Shown here: positions 50,218 through 61,978 of the stretch, one piece after another | Layout: each line of letters opens with the position of its first letter | Numbering within the stretch: the stretch's first letter is position 1 | Assembly: GCA_023313575.1 (NCBI GenBank) | Contig: JAJTTP010000009.1 | Span: 248,001 to 312,000, forward strand | Source of the DNA: Eutypella sp. D-1 | Taxonomy: Eukaryota; Ascomycota; Sordariomycetes; Xylariales; Diatrypaceae | Direction: 5' to 3' | DNA length: 64,000 nt | Notes under the pieces: generated by a model | Told to the model about the DNA's origin: nothing | What the model saw: only the letters and a program-made list of their open reading frames with translations | The model's database searches: none | Position numbers and translations under genes: made by a program

Positions 50218-50896
50218 TGTCGTGGTATAAGGGATGGGGATTCTAGACGGTGGACGCGCGGGAGTGTTTGATGTGTTTAATCTATTCCACGTTATGCGTG
50301 AGCAATCATTTCCTACGTCTCGTGTTAGTCCAATTTGTGAGAATACCCAGACGAGAAATCCTGCTTAGGTCGTATAGTAGCAGGCGGCATGCCTGGTGTG
50401 CTGGGGCTCATATCTACTGCACGTCGACTGAATTCGCATGTCAGCAGATCTGAGTTGAGGTCATTACTTTATTGAAGCCCCGGGCCTGGGCGTGGACCGC
50501 CGCTCGTAAGTGAAGTCACGAGCGGACATGACCGGTCCTGCTGAAGAAAGGCCCATCTAATATACACACGTCATGATGAAGTTTTCCCGTCGTTCTATCC
50601 GGGCCAGCTGGGGGTGGGCTATGCAAATGGAGTCATAGATCTTCGTGGCATCTCTCGTTCGGTCCCTCTACCCCCCTACCACCACCCTCCTTTCGGATTT
50701 CCTCTTCCCCTCTTCCTCATCACTTCGTTTGGTTTGGTTTGGTTCTGTTCTGTTCTGTTCTTTTCCTCGTTTCATGTTTTTGTTAATAAAATACAGGCTC
50801 CGGGTTACCGTCGGCATCAGAGAAGGGATGGTTCGGTTTCGATTTCGTATTCGTCGTCTCGCGCTTCGCATGCGTCGCAGCCCGTTTCCTCGGATC
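50218..50896. other. Convergent intergenic region
   Basis: 3' flanks of the asparaginase gene (plus) and TIM17 (minus). Contains pyrimidine-rich sequence and a short GTTCT pentamer run near 50742-50760. No gene seen. Confidence 0.5.
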
Positions 50897-51522
50897 CTAC
50901 GCGACCGCTGCTGTGTTGCCTTCGGGGGGCGGGGGCAGCTCCAGCTTGGTGGAGCTGGCCAGCATGCGCTGGAAGCCGATGCCGACGCCCTCGATGACGG
51001 CGAGCAGCACGGCGCAGCCGATGGCGCCGTTCCGCGCCGCCTTGTAGCCGCCTCGGATAGCCAGGGAGCCGCCTGTGAAAAAGCCTGCGATGATGGCGTT
51101 GTAACTGTGGCGGCAAGATGAGCATACAGAACGCTTCTATGCTGGCGGAAGGCAAAACTCACGGATCCTCCTTCTTGCGAATCCCCTTGACGGCACAGTC
51201 GTATGTCGAGAAAAGCCCACCCCATACGCCGAAGTTCCCCCCTAATACCGGGGCTCTCGCCTTGATGGCTGTGACGGCTCCTATTCTCCGCTCACCGTAG
51301 GGGCTGTTGCGAAATCCCTTAATACCGTGCCAGATAGTACCGCCGATAGCCTAGTAGCGAAAATACATGTGTCAGAGAGGAGGGAGGGGAAACCGAAAAA
51401 AAAAAAGAACACCGCTTTTCACTTCTGATATTCGGAAATTGACGTTGACATACACCCATGGCAAAAGCACCGCCAAAGTCATTCAGGATAACCCAAGGGC
51501 AGGGGTCTCGTCCGTGATCCAT
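50897..51522 (-). CDS. TIM17: Mitochondrial import inner membrane translocase subunit Tim17
   Basis: Exons 51522-51454, 51350-51163 and 51104-50897 (introns 103 and 58 nt) give 154 residues. The sequence is the highly conserved Tim17: [20 protein letters not shown], then [51 protein letters not shown], and [17 protein letters not shown]. Four glycine-rich membrane segments form the TIM23 translocation path in the inner membrane, which moves presequence proteins into the matrix. The conserved negative residues of the N-terminal segment and the cysteine pair (residue 8 and the Cys in STYDC) are present. The tail after GIGFQRML is short and variable ([19 protein letters not shown]). Start and splice sites are supported by full family co-linearity. 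Confidence 0.97.
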
Positions 51523-54500
51523 GATGGCTTATGTGTGGAATTATTTTCTTGTTTTGTTTTTTCTTTAAAATTTAAATAAACACAAAACACTGAAAGGGAC
51601 CCGGCTGCGACGCTGGTCCCGGCAGAATTGCAGGTTCGGAATCGCACGTGAGATCCTGGATTTCCTCTTCGGAGGTCAAATGGCGTTGCGTCGTCGGCAA
51701 GATTAAGTCGTTGCTGGAAATTCCCCGTATAATATCCGTAGAATATGACGAATTGGCAGGTGGTGACCGACGGAGGTGGTAAGGGAGTGGCCGGGTCGTG
51801 GGTGTCGTGGGTGTCGTGATGTTCTTCTGTTCTGTTGCTTGTGTTGCTGACTCCAAAATTCTTTGCCTGCGATGATGATGATAGTGAGTGATAAGGATGG
51901 ATGAGAAAATTGTTGCGCATTGACCACCACTGATCGCCTACTCTGCCTCTGCATCGGTGGTTATGAAATTCTTAGCTCCGATGGGGCGGACCCACCACCC
52001 GTGGCTGCTATTCCTGATAGGGTATCTGGAGGTATCCAGGTATGTACACCTGCTACTTCTAAACGCGCGCTTAACCTCGAGCCCTTTGGCCCTTTTGCCG
52101 CGATTGCCAAGCCCTGGAACTAGAATGGAAAAGGCGAAAGGGTTCCGTCCCTTGGTCCCTTAACTTATTCCCAGTTAGTTTACCGTCACGGCTATTTTAT
52201 TCCATGCATGTTCCAGTTCTTGCAATATTTTGTATTTTGTATATGTACGTAGGTACTGGTGGAGGATGGGACCAAATTTCAACTTCCAATTCAACTACCT
52301 AATTTGGGCTGTTAGAGGACCGTACCTACAGCCATTATTCAAATACCCCGTGTATTTCGTACTCTGCTACACGTCATCAGCGTTTTAGGGAATGACCACA
52401 TATGGGTCTGTGTAACCCGTAAAAATAATGTCCTCATACGGTAGGCGGGCGTATCATGGTACAGTAAGTATGTACATCTTCGACTTTTTCAACTGTTTAA
52501 AGGTACCTACTTAGGCATGTACCTGGCTATATATGGCTACCTCAGTATGCCGGTTTAAAACTCCTGGTCTAGTAAGGACTCCCGTGTCTCGGTATAGCTA
52601 TAATTATAATGGAAATACCAACCAGGTCAGCCAGGAAGTCGCGATCGTGGGTTCGAATTGCGAATATCTTGATTGCTATGACGGAATATCTGGACCGAAA
52701 TTTCTCTGACAAGTTACGACAAAGTCTGACTCTGACATGGGATGAAGTGGCATCATCCGTGCCCAAGTGTGTTCCCCTATTCATGGATGTTGTCTCCTCC
52801 CAAATTCTCTCTCTCCTCAGCCCTGTCTGGCGTTTTCTCATGGATTCCAAGGTTTCTCTCATTTTTCAGCCCATCCGTGAAGATCCATGGATGATTCCAT
52901 ATGGGCTTCCATGCCCCCCAACCAACCCTTGTAGTCCATATGTAGTAATTAACCTCTCCGCCTCTTAATCACGCATCCTCCCATCCCGGATCGCGCCGTG
53001 CTGCCCAAGCTCAACGACACCGTTTCCTTTTTATCTTTTTACCCTGCTTGGCAGCGTGTATAGTAGTAAGTAAGTCTTTAAATACACATATACATGCACA
53101 TACACACTACATACGACTGGGCATGTTTTGCACATGCCGATATCGTCTCTCATGTGAACCATCTTGGCGACTTACACTTTCTGCACCCAAGACAAGCAAG
53201 CACAACATAACATAAGACTTGCTGCACTTGATCTCGTCGCTTCTCGCTGCCCAGCTGCCGAGATCACGTCCAATGAGAAGAAACCCCCGGCGTATGCCCT
53301 TTGCCTTGTTGCATGAACATCCTAGACATCTTAGACTCCCATTGGATCCAAGCTCACCACATCCCGTTTGCCTCACCCTACTGGCCCTGCTGGAGGGAGG
53401 GTACGGTACATATGGTATATGTAGTCATCCAGGGCCGCTCAGGGTTGTTCGCATCCGTGGATGTTGTCTCATTCCTATAAGTAGTCCTGGTGCGATTGGA
53501 TTGGCCCCCAGCCCCTATCCCCTACATCCTATCCTTTTTCTTTTTCGTCCTCCCCCTTCCTCTACTTTTAGCCCTGAAATTCCCTTGACCAGCCACCTAT
53601 CCACCCAACCAAACCATCGGATCATACAACTACGAAAGGGTCGATGTAACGCGTTGAGGACCGCTGAACGCCATTAAGCACCGCACCAGGCTGAGAGGAG
53701 AGGGAGAGAAAAAAAAGGAAATCCCCACCAAACTGATGTAAGCGGTGAGGCTCTCGCCCAATATGATTTAATACTCGCTGTTGACCACATGCAAGCCCCT
53801 GCGAAGCGGTGATCTGGTGCGTAGGCCGCCGAACCACGGAGCCGCCGAGCCAGCCAACGGAGCCACGTATTCTTTTTTTTTTAAAAAGGGCAGCTGGGAG
53901 AAGATTCTTATCTTTTTTTACGGGCTGGATGCCCGGCCCCCGTTTCTCCTCTTCTTTTCGCAATGCGTCTTTTACCCTATCAAGACACCACCCAACTGCT
54001 GCACGCAAGAACACTGGACGACTATGGCATCATGGCCCTCGCACTTGATCTCGAGTCCGGGTCGACCAAGAATGGATGCGTGGGGTGTCGAAAGATCAAG
54101 GAGGAGGAGCTGAGGAAGAAGAGTGCTCTGAGAAACAGCATGGTCGACAGCCTCGCGGAGAAGCCGCAGAGTATTTGTAAGTCCCTTATTTTAATTGTTT
54201 TTATCTTTTCAGGTTTTAAGCTTTTTCTCTTTTGCTTGTCGATCGTCGATCATCATCGATTATCGAATGCAGCATGCTGGAAACAGAAGCAGGAGCAGAT
54301 GCAGACCAACCAAACGGCAACCCTACCCCCAATCTCCATCCCGGCCCAGCCTGCCAACCCAACACAAATCCATATATATCCCGGCTTTCTGGAATATTGT
54401 GGTTTCTGTTCATTATTATGCGGTTCCTGTTTCGTTGTTTCGCCCCGGATGCTTTTTTTTTGCACACGCATCATGTAAAGTTGCATTCAATAAGACCTCC

Positions 54501-55926
54501 CTCGGGCACTATGTGCATTTATTCCTTGTTAGCATTTTGAGCCAAGTATTGGACATCGGAGGCCTCAACCCCCTATGTTGACGAATATCGTCTGTCCCTA
54601 TCTGACCGCAGCCCCCTGAGCTGCCAGTCACATCTCTATGATGTAGTAGGCACATCGCGTTAAGTTGACGTTTGCCCCTTTTCCGCAATCCTACCCCTTT
54701 CCTGACTGCCTGCCCAGGCGAGTCGTAAGCAGGACGGGACTCTCTAGGGCTCTAGGGCTCTAGAGCTACTACTAGTGCTCATTCGAGGACCTGGGGACGT
54801 GGGCTGGGGAAACCTTGGAGACCCGCTATCGCCAACGATTAGGTACCTCCCTAGGGTACTTACTTATCCGTCCATGGATGTAGGTACTGGTCTGGAGGGG
54901 CTCGTGGACCTAATCGCGGGGTAGTCCAGACCTTGACCATATTGGTGCCCTAAACAAGTACCTACTTAGCCTACTTGCATACAAAATGGAAGGGTATCTA
55001 CATATCAATGAGCAATGGATACTACATACTAAGTATACATAGTATGCAAGGTAGTATGTACACCATGATCGGTCCCCTAAACCCCCCCCAAAAACCTCCC
55101 CTGGCCTAGCTCCCTAGACGCCTAGAAACATTCTAGGTCAACTTCGAGCAAAATGTGGGGGGCCTGCAAGCTCAACATGCATTAGCCTCCCAAGTTATTG
55201 GGCTTAACTTACGCTAAGCGACGTACCAAATAATCTCGAGTGCCCCCTCCCTCCCACCCGCCAAAGGCTAGCGCCATACCCGCAACCCGCTATTCAGGAG
55301 GACATTTCAGGGTGTTTAGGTGATACTTGGACCCCCTAAACTCCCTAAACTCCCTTAACTTCCCCGCGGGTCATGGGTCAAGGTGCCCCGTTGCACGTCA
55401 TTCACAGCGGCCAAAGACAACCTTGGAACCTGGAACCTCCAGATGTCAACCAGGAACCTTGGAAAATTTCCTTAACAATCACAAGCAAGAAGGTCAGACA
55501 CGAATACAAGACAGGAATACCCATCCCCATTCCTTCAATACCAGGCAGGGTAATGAGATACGGGATAAATGTTTTTGACCATATTACCACATTACCCCTT
55601 ATTTACCGGCCACCTTCTGTCAGCCTAGCTGGATAAGCTTTGCTTGACACATTCCCTTTTTTTATTTCGTATACCTCGTCACCGCCCGTTGAGCCGTGAA
55701 GCTGTGAACGTTTGATGTGAAGCTTGTGACAGGACAGGATTGGGCGAGGACTGACTTCACCTACATCTCACTTCTCACCTCCCACTTCTCATATCTCATC
55801 CCTCACATCTCATATCCCGTATTTGTTTAGCCCGCGCTGGAATCACGACTCTCGAATTCAGACCCCTCTTCTTCGATGTGGTGGAAAACTAGTACCAATT
55901 AATTAACCATTACTCTAGCCGTCGAC
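51523..55926. other. 4.4 kb mostly non-coding stretch
   Basis: Between TIM17 and DUG2. It contains homopolymer and pyrimidine-rich tracts (for example around 53510-53580 and 53872-53886) and one possible small gene at 54032-54478, listed separately. Other frames (52609-52968, 53219-53677) show no motifs and biased composition. Confidence 0.45.
54032..54478 (+). CDS. Possible small hypothetical protein
   Basis: ATG 54032 opens a codon-rich, charged stretch (MALALDLESGSTKNGCVGCRKIKEEEL) up to 54176, where a good donor (gtaagt) occurs. An acceptor at 54272 would join in frame to CWKQKQEQMQTNQTATLPP and run to the stop at 54478, about 116 residues. The CVGCRK piece recalls the start of a Zn2Cys6 cluster but the remaining cysteines are missing. 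No family is recognised; it could equally be a relic of a zinc-cluster factor. Confidence 0.25.
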   Translation: MALALDLESGSTKNGCVGCRKIKEEELRKKSALRNSMVDSLAEKPQSICKSLILIVFIFSGFKLFLFCLSIVDHHRLSNAACWKQKQEQMQTNQTATLPPISIPAQPANPTQIHIYPGFLEYCGFCSLLCGSCFVVSPRMLFFCTRIM

Positions 55927-58669
55927 ATGGCTTCCACGAATGCCTCCATCATGGCCCCCTCCGCGATCCACGAAAGCACTCGTCATCGAACACCCGAATT
56001 GCACCACTGCCTAAAGCATGATAGCTCCGTTATCGCCCTCGTAGCAGGGAAAGACAATGTCTACGCCGGTACCCAAGACGGCGAGATCGTTGTATGGTCG
56101 CTCGACACATTTCAGCAAGTCCACCGTGTCCAAGCCCACAAACGCAGTGTACTGTGTCTATCCTTGTCCGATGATGGCACAATGTTGTTCTCCACTGCCG
56201 CCAGCGATCCCATTGTGAACATATGGTGCCCGACCACCATGCACCGGCTTTACGAGATATACAGCGTCAACGACAGCTTCGGCGACATATTCTCCGTTGC
56301 GTACTCCCCCCAACACGAGACCGTCTACTACGGCGCCCAGAATACATCCATACAATGGGTTGGTTTGAAGGATGAGCACTGCCAAGTTTCTCACGAGTCC
56401 GCAACCCACCCCGACCGAAGGAATCACCGATTTTTCGACTCGAGGGCCGTAGGCGGCACCAGTACACCCCGACAAACCGACGAGCGCCATGATCTGATCC
56501 CACGGTCCGAGCATGTCTTAGAGACGAGTAGGAGGGCTAGTCGGATGTATGCACATTATGGGTTCGTCTATTGTATGCTCATGGCCAGAGGTGTCACGCA
56601 GTTTGCCGATGCCGACGAGGATATTCTGATCTCTGGCGGTGGAGACGGCACTATCAAAGCCTGGAAACTTGGCGGTCAAGACATTGGTGCGGACGGAATC
56701 GAGACGGGCCTGGCTGAGATCATGACCCTCGGGGAGGATGATGCCGTATCCGTCCTATCGCTAGCAGTCGATGGCTCTTTTCTCTATAGCGGGAAATTGG
56801 GTGGGATTTTCGAATTGTGGGATCTCGATACCAAGCAGAAGCTCCGCTCCATTAAAGCGCACGACGACGATATCTGGACCTTACAGATGGGCTGGGGCTA
56901 TCTTTGGAGCGCTGGGGCCAATGGCACGGCTAGTGTAAGTCATTGCGGTCTAGATGCGGAAAAAATGAATGAATGGCATGCTCACTATTCTGTAGAAGCA
57001 CAGCATCGTCTACTATGGCGGGTATCAAAACGACGCGACTCAGAACGTCAGCCAAAAGTATCAATGCCTAACCCAGTGGAGGGCTCATAACGGCAAGATC
57101 TTGACATCGGCCCTGGCAACCTACCGCGGCCATCAGTTGTATATCACGGGTGCGAACGACAGTACTATCAATGTGTGGATGCTCGAGAGTCAGGCAGCCA
57201 CCGAACAGCCATCCCATGAGGAACACGAGGATATGATGATTACGTCGCTACGGGAATTTGTCTCGTTTAAGACGGTCTCATCCCTGCCCGAATATGCAGA
57301 AGATTGCCGACGCGGCGCTAGTTTCCTTCGCACGTTGTTCAAGAAACATGGAGGTGAGGCTGAGTTGCTGAGCGCGGACGAAAAGGTCCACCATCCAGTG
57401 GTGTTTGCCAAATTTAGTGGGATGGCTGAGCCTGCCGAGAAGAGGAAGAGGGTTCTATTTTATGGCCATTACGATGTGGTTCCCGCTGACACTAGGAATG
57501 ACAAGTGGGACACTGACCCCTTCCAGCTGAAGGGGTCTAATGGCTATCTGTATGGACGTGGCGTCAGCGATAACAAGGGCCCAATCATGGCGGCGCTCTA
57601 CGCCGTCACTGACTTGAAGCAGGCGAAAACTCTCGATTCGGATATCATATTTCTGATAGAAGGCCAGGAGGAGTCGGGGTCTCGTGGGTTCCCGGAGACT
57701 ATCCGCAAATACAAGGATCACATCGGCGACGTTGATTACATTCTCCTTGCGAATAGTTACTGGCTGAACGATGCTACCCCCTGTTTGACCTACGGTCTCA
57801 GGGGTGTCATGCACGCCACTGTTTGCGTGGAGTCTAACAACCCCGACCTACACTCCGGTGTCGATGGATCTTACATGTTGAATGAGCCCGTGTCGGACCT
57901 GATGACAATCCTCACGAAACTGAAAGGCCCCAAAAACCGTATCATGCTCCCTGGATTCTATGATGGCATCCCAGATTTGACGGAAGAGGAAGAGGCGCGC
58001 TATGCTGATATCCTATCCGTGCTGGAGCGATCGAACGGACACACCTCCCGAGAAGCGCTGAAGAGGAATCTTATGGCGCGGTGGCGAGAACCCAACCTAA
58101 CGCATCATAATGTCACTGTGAGCGGTTCAGAAGGCAGTCTGATCAGCAGCCACGCCAGCGCCAAGATCAGCGTTCGCTTGGTCCCGGGGCAGGAGGTCGA
58201 CGATGTTACAACCTCATTAACCACCTTCTTGCAAGAGGAGTTCGGGAACCTGGAGTCGGATAACAAGCTCACGGTCCAGATCGACAATAAGGCGGAACCG
58301 TGGCTCGGGGACCCGGACAACTACATCTTCCGCACCCTCGAGGAGGCCATCGTGAAAGTCTGGTCGCCCCTCTTCGCGAACCCATCCTCATCCGAAGACG
58401 GCGATGCAAAGACCATCACCAATGGACATGAACGCGAGGGCAACAACGGCAATATCTCGGAGGAACCGAAACTAACGAAGCCCCTCTATATCCGAGAGGG
58501 CGGCTCCATCCCCGCCATCCGGTTCCTGGAGAAGGAATTCGACGCGCCGGCTGCCCACCTCCCCTGCGGTCAGGCATCTGACTCGGCACACCTCGATAAC
58601 GAACGATTGCGCGTCGAAAACCTGCTCAAGAGCCGCGATATCTTCAAACTGGTATTCAAGAAGCTATGA
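55927..58669 (+). CDS. DUG2: DUG2-type subunit of the glutathione-degrading complex (WD40 plus M20 peptidase)
   Basis: Exons 55927-56934 and 56996-58669 around a 61-nt intron give 893 residues, close to yeast Dug2. The N-terminal ~400 residues form a WD40 propeller (VYAGTQDGEIVVWSLD, ISGGGDGTIKAWKLG, LYITGANDSTINVWML). The C-terminal half is an M20 metallopeptidase domain: FYGHYDVVP (metal His494, Asp496), GRGVSDNKGP (bridging Asp528), EGQEESGS (Glu561 general base, Glu562 metal), then the dimerisation lid and LPCGQASDSAHLDNE. With the amidotransferase Dug3, Dug2 cleaves the gamma-glutamyl bond of glutathione in the cytosol. The intron removes a stop-containing stretch and restores KHSIVYYGGYQ. 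All metal ligands are present, so the copy appears functional. Confidence 0.94.
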
Positions 58670-60178
58670 TTTTATAGTTATACCTATAGCTAACTTATAC
58701 TTAACCTTTCCCCGATCGAAGTTTCCCAATAATCTACGTAATGGGTCGCCTGGGTGGGGGGGGGGGGGGATGAGAAGGGAAAGAGACAGTTAGGGTGCAT
58801 TTTGCGCGTTTGTTTTTTTTTTCTCTCTTTTTGCATGCGCTCAGGCGTTTTCGTTGGTCGAGATATTTTAACTGATGAGAAAATTGGACGGTGTTATTAT
58901 TTTTTTTTCTTCATCTTCATTTTCAAAGCCCCCCCTCCAGGCGAAAAAGACGATACTTCATAAAGTGGTGTCGCACTAGCAAATGTACGGCAGGGCAGAT
59001 ATAGATGGGAATGGAATGGACGGTAGATAGATAGATAGAGAGATAGACAGGGGCTGGGTGGCTGCATTAGATACCCGGAATATGTTTGCTTTTTTTTTTT
59101 TTCTTTTTTTTTTTAATGATCGTTCCGCGCTTGGTATATCATGTCGTTTTTAATATGTGATTGCTATATATACATCTTTTTTGATGGTCATTGAGCGTTA
59201 GGGATCTTGCATGACTCCTTAATTATGCGTTCTGTACATATCCGTACTGCCCGAGCTGTCTACATATACCGGGTAGTAGTGTAGTTAATGATAGAGATGG
59301 GGCGATATAGAAAGAGTAGCTAGGTAGCTAGCTGGCTGGCTATGGAAATATCGTAACTAAAGCCAACGTAGGTGGCTGATAACTGTATCACCGATCACCA
59401 TATCTAACCTACATGGATTACAGCAATCGATTTCCTTTTCTTCTTTTTTTTTTTTTTTTTTTTTGCCCATGTCACTAGGCAAGCATGTAAGTTGGCAAAC
59501 AAGCATAGGTAGTGCGGTACCGCTGCTCCTGCTCTGCTCTGGTACTTGCACTTTATGGACAGGCCTGTCACCTAAAAAGATGTTGGCAGGGGGGGGGGGG
59601 CGGTGCGTTCCTTCCTATGTTCCTTGGCCTGAAGCTAGAAACTGCACAAGAAACATCGTGGGAGGATTTAAGGTCCTGGGCATGGTTTTCCTTCTCTCCA
59701 CCCCCTTCGAAATGTTGCTGAGATTTGAGATAAGCCCCGGTTCAAGTGAGCGAGCAGAGCGACACCCTTTACCATTAAGCCCCCTTTGCCACAAATAAGT
59801 TGCCCGTCAAGTCGTGGTAAGAATGATTGACACACAATCCGCTACACAGGCGGGGCGGGCCAGATTGTAAGTGTCGTTTTTTTTTACCACAACTTGCCCG
59901 TGGCCTGTGGCGAGCGGGCTAGATCCCGCCCGGGTCTATATCTGAGTCACCGTGGCTGCTGGCTGCTGGCTACCTATGTATGTATAAGTTGGATGGTGTG
60001 GGTTGTGGCATAGAAGTCGTGTGGGTGCGAAGGGGGGCATGTGATTTTTCGAGCTGAGGTAAATGGGGTGTCGTGGTATTAGCTAGATATTGCTACATCG
60101 AATCGAAAATGGAAACAATGTCAGATGGCGGGGGGAAAGAAACCACCCCCCCCCCCAAAAAAAAAGGATCTCACATAC
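58670..60178. other. Convergent intergenic region rich in simple repeats
   Basis: 3' flanks of DUG2 (plus) and the DUF885 gene (minus). Homopolymer runs are striking: G-run near 58757-58769, T-runs near 59091-59113 and 59446-59464, G-run near 59590-59600, C/A-run near 60146-60165. No gene is supported. Confidence 0.55.
59024..59046. repeat. TAGA/GATA microsatellite
   Basis: Several tandem TAGA units with one GAGA interruption, downstream of DUG2. Likely length-variable between strains. Confidence 0.75.
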
Positions 60179-61978
60179 TCAAGGAACAGAGAGCATGCTC
60201 ATATTCACATGCTTCGTCAAACCACCCTCTGCATCATCGTAGAACCTCCACTCCGACTTGAAATCCCTGCTCAGCTCCTTCTCAAGCAGTAGCGCCCGGA
60301 GCATTTCAATGGGCATCTCGTTCGCTGCGAGGACCGCATCGTGGAATTCCTTCTCGCCCATGCGCTGCTGCCTGAGGACCTCTTCGCGCAGCCTCACAAG
60401 CTGCAGCGCGCCGAGCAGGTATCCGGCCTGATACAGCGGCGAGTAATCGCCAGCAAGGCTTCGACGGACCTCGCCCTCAGCATTGGAGCGCTCGTGGCCG
60501 ACGCGATCAACCAGCATATCAACGCACTCATCTGCGCTCATCTCGCCAAGGTGAAAGCGCAGGGAGAACACGACGCGGGCGCAGCGGTGCATGCGCCAGA
60601 AGAGGGCACCAACGCGGTCCTCGGCGCTCACGAAGAAGTCCCCGCGCGCCCACAGCAGCATCTCCCAGTAGAGGGCCCAACCCTCGACGAAGAACGGCGT
60701 GGTGAAGAGGCGGGCGCGGTAGGGCCGCTTGCGCGCCCCGACGTGCAGCTGCAGGTGGTGGCCGGGGATCATCTCGTGGAACGCCGTCGCGCGCGCGAAG
60801 TGGCGGTTGTTGCCGCGCAGCGCCATGCCCTTGGCGGCGTGCGGCATCGCTGCCGTCGGGTACGAGACCTGCAGCCGCGTGCCGCCCAGGAAGAACGGGT
60901 TGATCCGCTGCCGCGCCGCCGAGATCATGGTCATGCGCACGCCTTCCGCCGCGAGCCGCGGCACGGTGACTAGGTCGTGCCGCTGCACGTACGCCGCGCC
61001 CTCGTCGACCAGCGCCTTGATAAATGTCGGCTGCGCGCCGGGCGGCTCGTACAGGTTCTTGACGTGCTCGAGGGCGTCGCGCCAGCGCGTGCCGAACCCG
61101 AGATCCGCCGCCACCTTGATCATCTCCGCCTCGCACCACGCATATTCCGCCTCGCCGATCGCGACGAGCTCCGCAGGAGAGTAGGGTATCATCTCTGCCT
61201 CGAGCTCGGCGAGCAAGCCGGCCCGCCCGATCGGCTCCCCGACGATCGCTTCATCCGCGTCATCACCCGGCCGCAACCCGGCGATCTTCTCGGCGATGAC
61301 GTCCGCGATACGCCCCAACGCCGCGTGCAGCCGCCGATACGGCTCTTCCACCCACCAGTCGAACAGCGGGTCGTAGCCCGCGTAAAACGCATGGAATTCC
61401 TCGAGGTGGTCGCGCAGATTGCGCACGGCGCGCGCCCCGCGCCACCCCGCGCTCCGCGAGTACCGGCCCGCATGCTCCTCGACGTAATCGCGCGTGCGCG
61501 CGACGATACTGACCGTCTCGGCAAAACTGTCGGCTAGCACCTGCGGATCGATGGGTTCGACGTGCTGGCGGCGTTCGAGCCACGCGCGCACGGGCGCCGC
61601 GAAGGGCTCCACGAAATCCGCGAACGCGGCGTCGCGGGCGCGGTCGCGCGCTAGTGTTCGCTGCGTCCGCGTTAGGTAGTTCTGCAGGAGCAGGTGGTCG
61701 GCCTGCTCGTCGCGCGTGGCGTATGCGTCGAAGGGCTGTTGCGCAAGCGCTGCTAGCTCAGTTTCGTAGAAGGCGTCGAGGCGCGCGTGGCGCGTGGGGG
61801 AGGTCTCTACGTTGTAGAAGTCTTTCAGGACCTCCTCGTCCCCGGTTACGCGCACGATGCGGTCTTGTATTAATTCCGCGGCGTCGGGCGCGGTCTTAGC
61901 CGCCAAGCTGGTGGCGGAGATGGCCGTCCAGCCGTCGTCGAGCACGTCTAGGCTCCAGGCTGCGCTGTGAGATTCCAT
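60179..61978 (-). CDS. DUF885 protein (putative zinc-type hydrolase)
   Basis: An uninterrupted frame of 599 residues from ATG 61978. Helix-rich N-terminal half, then the family signature: LQVSYPTAAMPHAAKGMALRGN region (positions about 369-390), the metal-site-like ATAFHEMIPGHHLQ with His401, Glu402, His407 and His408, and FFVEGWALYWEMLLW. Further conserved pieces are YSPLYQAGYLLGALQL and GEKEFHDAVL. DUF885 proteins resemble M32/M2-like metallopeptidases in fold and motif, but most are uncharacterised; substrate unknown. No signal peptide or membrane segment is evident, so cytosolic location is inferred. Coding GC is very high, giving long open frames on the other strand that are shadows. The stop lies just beside a C/A homopolymer run. 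The gene looks intact. Confidence 0.85.
   Translation of the reverse strand: MESHSAAWSLDVLDDGWTAISATSLAAKTAPDAAELIQDRIVRVTGDEEVLKDFYNVETSPTRHARLDAFYETELAALAQQPFDAYATRDEQADHLLLQNYLTRTQRTLARDRARDAAFADFVEPFAAPVRAWLERRQHVEPIDPQVLADSFAETVSIVARTRDYVEEHAGRYSRSAGWRGARAVRNLRDHLEEFHAFYAGYDPLFDWWVEEPYRRLHAALGRIADVIAEKIAGLRPGDDADEAIVGEPIGRAGLLAELEAEMIPYSPAELVAIGEAEYAWCEAEMIKVAADLGFGTRWRDALEHVKNLYEPPGAQPTFIKALVDEGAAYVQRHDLVTVPRLAAEGVRMTMISAARQRINPFFLGGTRLQVSYPTAAMPHAAKGMALRGNNRHFARATAFHEMIPGHHLQLHVGARKRPYRARLFTTPFFVEGWALYWEMLLWARGDFFVSAEDRVGALFWRMHRCARVVFSLRFHLGEMSADECVDMLVDRVGHERSNAEGEVRRSLAGDYSPLYQAGYLLGALQLVRLREEVLRQQRMGEKEFHDAVLAANEMPIEMLRALLLEKELSRDFKSEWRFYDDAEGGLTKHVNMSMLSVP

Noticed and set aside
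52609..52968. 119-codon frame on the plus strand
   Set aside because: No motif, codon use unlike neighbouring genes, and no support from splice signals.
60341..61537. Long plus-strand frames opposite the DUF885 gene
   Set aside because: Same GC-driven shadow effect; the minus strand encodes the recognisable family.
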